64,000 bases of DNA from contig JAPFFF010000008.1 of assembly GCA_039105265.1 (NCBI GenBank), positions 1,550,001 to 1,614,000 on the forward strand. The letters run 5' to 3'. The position numbers and the translations under genes are program-made. Below, piece after piece: positions 63,101-64,000 of the stretch (position 1 is the stretch's first letter; the number at the start of each line of letters is the position of its first letter). The stretch is from Tritrichomonas musculus. Lineage: Eukaryota > Parabasalia > Tritrichomonadida > Tritrichomonadidae. Below the pieces are notes generated by a model. That model did no database searches. It worked only from the letters and a program-made list of their open reading frames with translations, and was not told where the DNA came from.

Positions 63101-64000
63101 AAATGAAAAAGAATATTATGATTTACGGGAAGGTATAACAGGTGGTTTATCTATGGTAATGCATCGTAAAAATATCCGTGGTGTTTCACACATTAATAAA
63201 TTCAAATTTGAGCATAATAAAGTTATTTCATATGATACACCAAATATTGTTTCACATGTTGTAGGTGTTGATTTCAACTCACTTTATCCTTCATCATTTT
63301 CGTCAAATTATCATGAATTTAACCCTTATCATGGTGGCGTTATGTATATGCCCGGTTCATTAATTACTCGTTTTGAATGTTATGACGAAAATGGAAACAA
63401 AAATGATGAAGTTTATAAAAAATGTATGAATATAATTTATACTAAACATAGATATGAACCAAATCCTGAATTGATATTTAGAGCTAAAGTTAAATTAGAA
63501 TGTCCCATTAATAAAATAAATGATCTCATTAACTTTCCACCAGTATTTCGTAATTTTGATATTAAAAATACTGAAGATGTTATTGGTAAATATATGTATC
63601 AATACGGAAAGAAAAATAAAATTAGTGTTATTGATAAAACAGATACTAAATTAACAATGACATTAGATACAATGGGTGAATTTAAATCTTTTGGTTGTTA
63701 TTATTTATGGATCCTCATTGATCATGGATTAAAAGTCATTGATATCCTTAATTTATCATTGTATGAGGCAAATAAAGCTTTTCATCCATTTGTTAACGAA
63801 TTCATGCGAAAACGTCAAGATATTATTGCTGGTAAATCATCCGGTAACGAAAAATTTTATAAAATATCAATGAATGGTTCATACGGTTATGATGGAATGA
63901 ATACCGAAAAATATAGTAAGGTTAAAATTTGTGATTCAGATAAAGCTTATCAATCAATTGTATCAGATACTTATATTAATGGTTCCAGAATTGCTGATGA
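60108..64000 (+). CDS. Family B DNA polymerase with internal HNH module (element D, partial)
   Basis: About 1297 codons from the ATG at 60108, open to the window edge. The N-terminal 490 residues are unassigned. A CPKC-HKRFEQHVNKC zinc-finger-like segment lies near 501-527. Exonuclease motifs are YDFETM near 571, FNSSRFDSN near 669 and YNDNDVEMM near 809. A Cys-X2-Cys/HNH unit (CHLCGEHF, LDRINNDIGHELSN, CASCNQLR) at about 929-972 resembles endonuclease VII-type HNH domains inserted between exonuclease and polymerase. Polymerase motif A is VDFNSLYPSS near 1053 and motif B KISMNGSYGYDG near 1251; motif C should lie beyond the window. Matches the 'organellar and viral' PolB family of trichomonads. 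Confidence 0.9.
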   Translation, partial: MKLDKTPIEKLIELDNLVHNDNTTIDEWKNEFNNEKDLRENLIDSIVQDILDRGYDGENDYNSMYWFAKGLNIPSPKPPHKYIDSDEYFYNNLHKLKIKNSIDELHKQQTQTKFVSQINNEKSVIHTQKANYKRMLDELLNNKPLLKPLPPKEMKPLKPYAQKLFEAQNEELINFFKDFGHDFQSKDIDYLVVNVPHEYELALNLLEQHRKALKDQEVVTKNQNKDPIVVYYLNSFSTIDDIFNYLEDVVFKSERKPFKLTFELSGIFEIPIKQHDEIIRYDYEKRVINAINYKYSSNIPITVQTNSDLEKIKFYIESVLHNYEVSESSVKLTFVSSVAFTISRLVKITGKLQLPEELVKSKLIITDNEDDKMCWYRFLAVCVNPKLLNYKSYKLNDRTNHARRLLCEEHGFPYKTKITNEALNFLNNYDGTTMEEMKLSAQKHKINVNIYEYFGTGLYDISEQWFFDKSYTTFNALLYSKGQILHIMYIKDAEKLTGLLVCPKCKSYVVRGINNHKRFEQHVNKCDGKFKKNFIVEKQSLPYCPHILSNSVYEYCLAHNLQFKPQEYYMTYDFETMEHSINESLTKSTTINSRLVPLSVSCCIKFSSGTLTKHFDARDKDFIIHWIEYMFNQAHLIINDKLNFYKQMLNIEDPKDIVHDLETVTVFGFNSSRFDSNLFKQYFNHKGENCSWSVDNNSLIGSSTALKQFILKSDKISLRFIDAQAFIAGGTLKQFGIDFGGESNSSKGVFPYEAVNTENFNVVLSQSQPFEYKDFYSYLGQRFLITEEEYNLYLEDSKRFNTRWDYLLSYNDNDVEMMIKPIDNLINLNAQYNVDLISNLSLSKNSVCIKYALAYKDFDPSIDYNIINTSNTFIPSLNWWSYKCDSYYYQDERFNKLNPNKPQRNLNKVVSEDDFDEFMKLYNNPSTGKCHLCGEHFTNHNKPTLDRINNDIGHELSNCLLACASCNQLRNRSDDKVTRLRIQLNKYCRLHKLPSTLSNEKEYYDLREGITGGLSMVMHRKNIRGVSHINKFKFEHNKVISYDTPNIVSHVVGVDFNSLYPSSFSSNYHEFNPYHGGVMYMPGSLITRFECYDENGNKNDEVYKKCMNIIYTKHRYEPNPELIFRAKVKLECPINKINDLINFPPVFRNFDIKNTEDVIGKYMYQYGKKNKISVIDKTDTKLTMTLDTMGEFKSFGCYYLWILIDHGLKVIDILNLSLYEANKAFHPFVNEFMRKRQDIIAGKSSGNEKFYKISMNGSYGYDGMNTEKYSKVKICDSDKAYQSIVSDTYINGSRIAD

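Larger units (their letters stand above)
59194..64000 (+). mobile_element. Element D: PolB-bearing Polinton-like element, left part
   Basis: AGTAGTGTATATGAGATAAG at 59194 resembles the ends of elements A, B and C and is followed by about 900 bp of repeat-rich non-coding DNA and a large PolB gene that runs off the window. The right end is outside the window, so TIR and target duplication cannot be tested. Family: Polinton-like or linear-plasmid-like. The visible part looks whole. Confidence 0.55.

Noticed and set aside
1-64000. tRNA or rRNA genes
   Set aside because: I saw no tRNA-like A/B box pair with a foldable cloverleaf and no rRNA-like sequence; a covariance-model scan would be needed to be sure.

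Overview
The window looks like nuclear DNA of a trichomonad (Parabasalia), most likely Tritrichomonas or a close relative. It is very AT-rich, I see no introns, start codons lie close behind T-rich or TCATTW initiator-like sequence, and the host genes belong to families expanded in trichomonads: Rab GTPase, kinase plus Sel1 repeats, pure Sel1 repeats, DUF3447/ankyrin, BTB-like coiled-coil proteins and BspA-like remnants. The species call is inference from gene families and base composition.

Layout. 18-23674 is a whole-looking Maverick/Polinton (element A) with 238-bp terminal inverted repeats (TIRs) that differ at one position. It carries a retroviral-type integrase, packaging ATPase, major capsid protein, candidate minor capsid protein, protein-primed PolB, two HNH and two GIY-YIG-like nucleases, a basic DNA-binding protein and a 2345-residue fibre-like protein. 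It sits inside a helicase gene of a second element (B), whose right end is at 25036. A deleted DDE transposon (25039-25682), a GC-rich relic and a Rab gene follow. 27-43 kb is gene-poor host DNA with decayed genes: an F/S-rich membrane protein, kinase-Sel1, a DUF3447/ankyrin gene blown up by a 25-bp minisatellite, and a BTB-like gene split by a small element. A CAP-domain gene at 42 kb looks whole.

45343-51285 is a third element (C), 5943 bp, inserted into a kinase-Sel1 gene with a 5-bp target duplication. It encodes an unrecognised 1339-residue protein and a protein with two Ulp1/adenain-type cysteine protease domains; I see no integrase, polymerase or capsid. Two small inverted-repeat elements, a small very basic ORF and a Sel1 gene come next. 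From about 59194 a fourth element (D) begins, with a PolB carrying an internal HNH/endonuclease VII-like zinc module; it runs off the window.

Main observation: A, B, C and D all have ends of the form AGTAGT(G)TA, and A and C both have 5-bp target duplications. This suggests one family of ends recognised by one type of integrase. Element C would then be a possible satellite that lacks its own integrase but brings proteases that element A appears to lack. That functional link is inference; the shared ends and the gene contents can be seen in the sequence.
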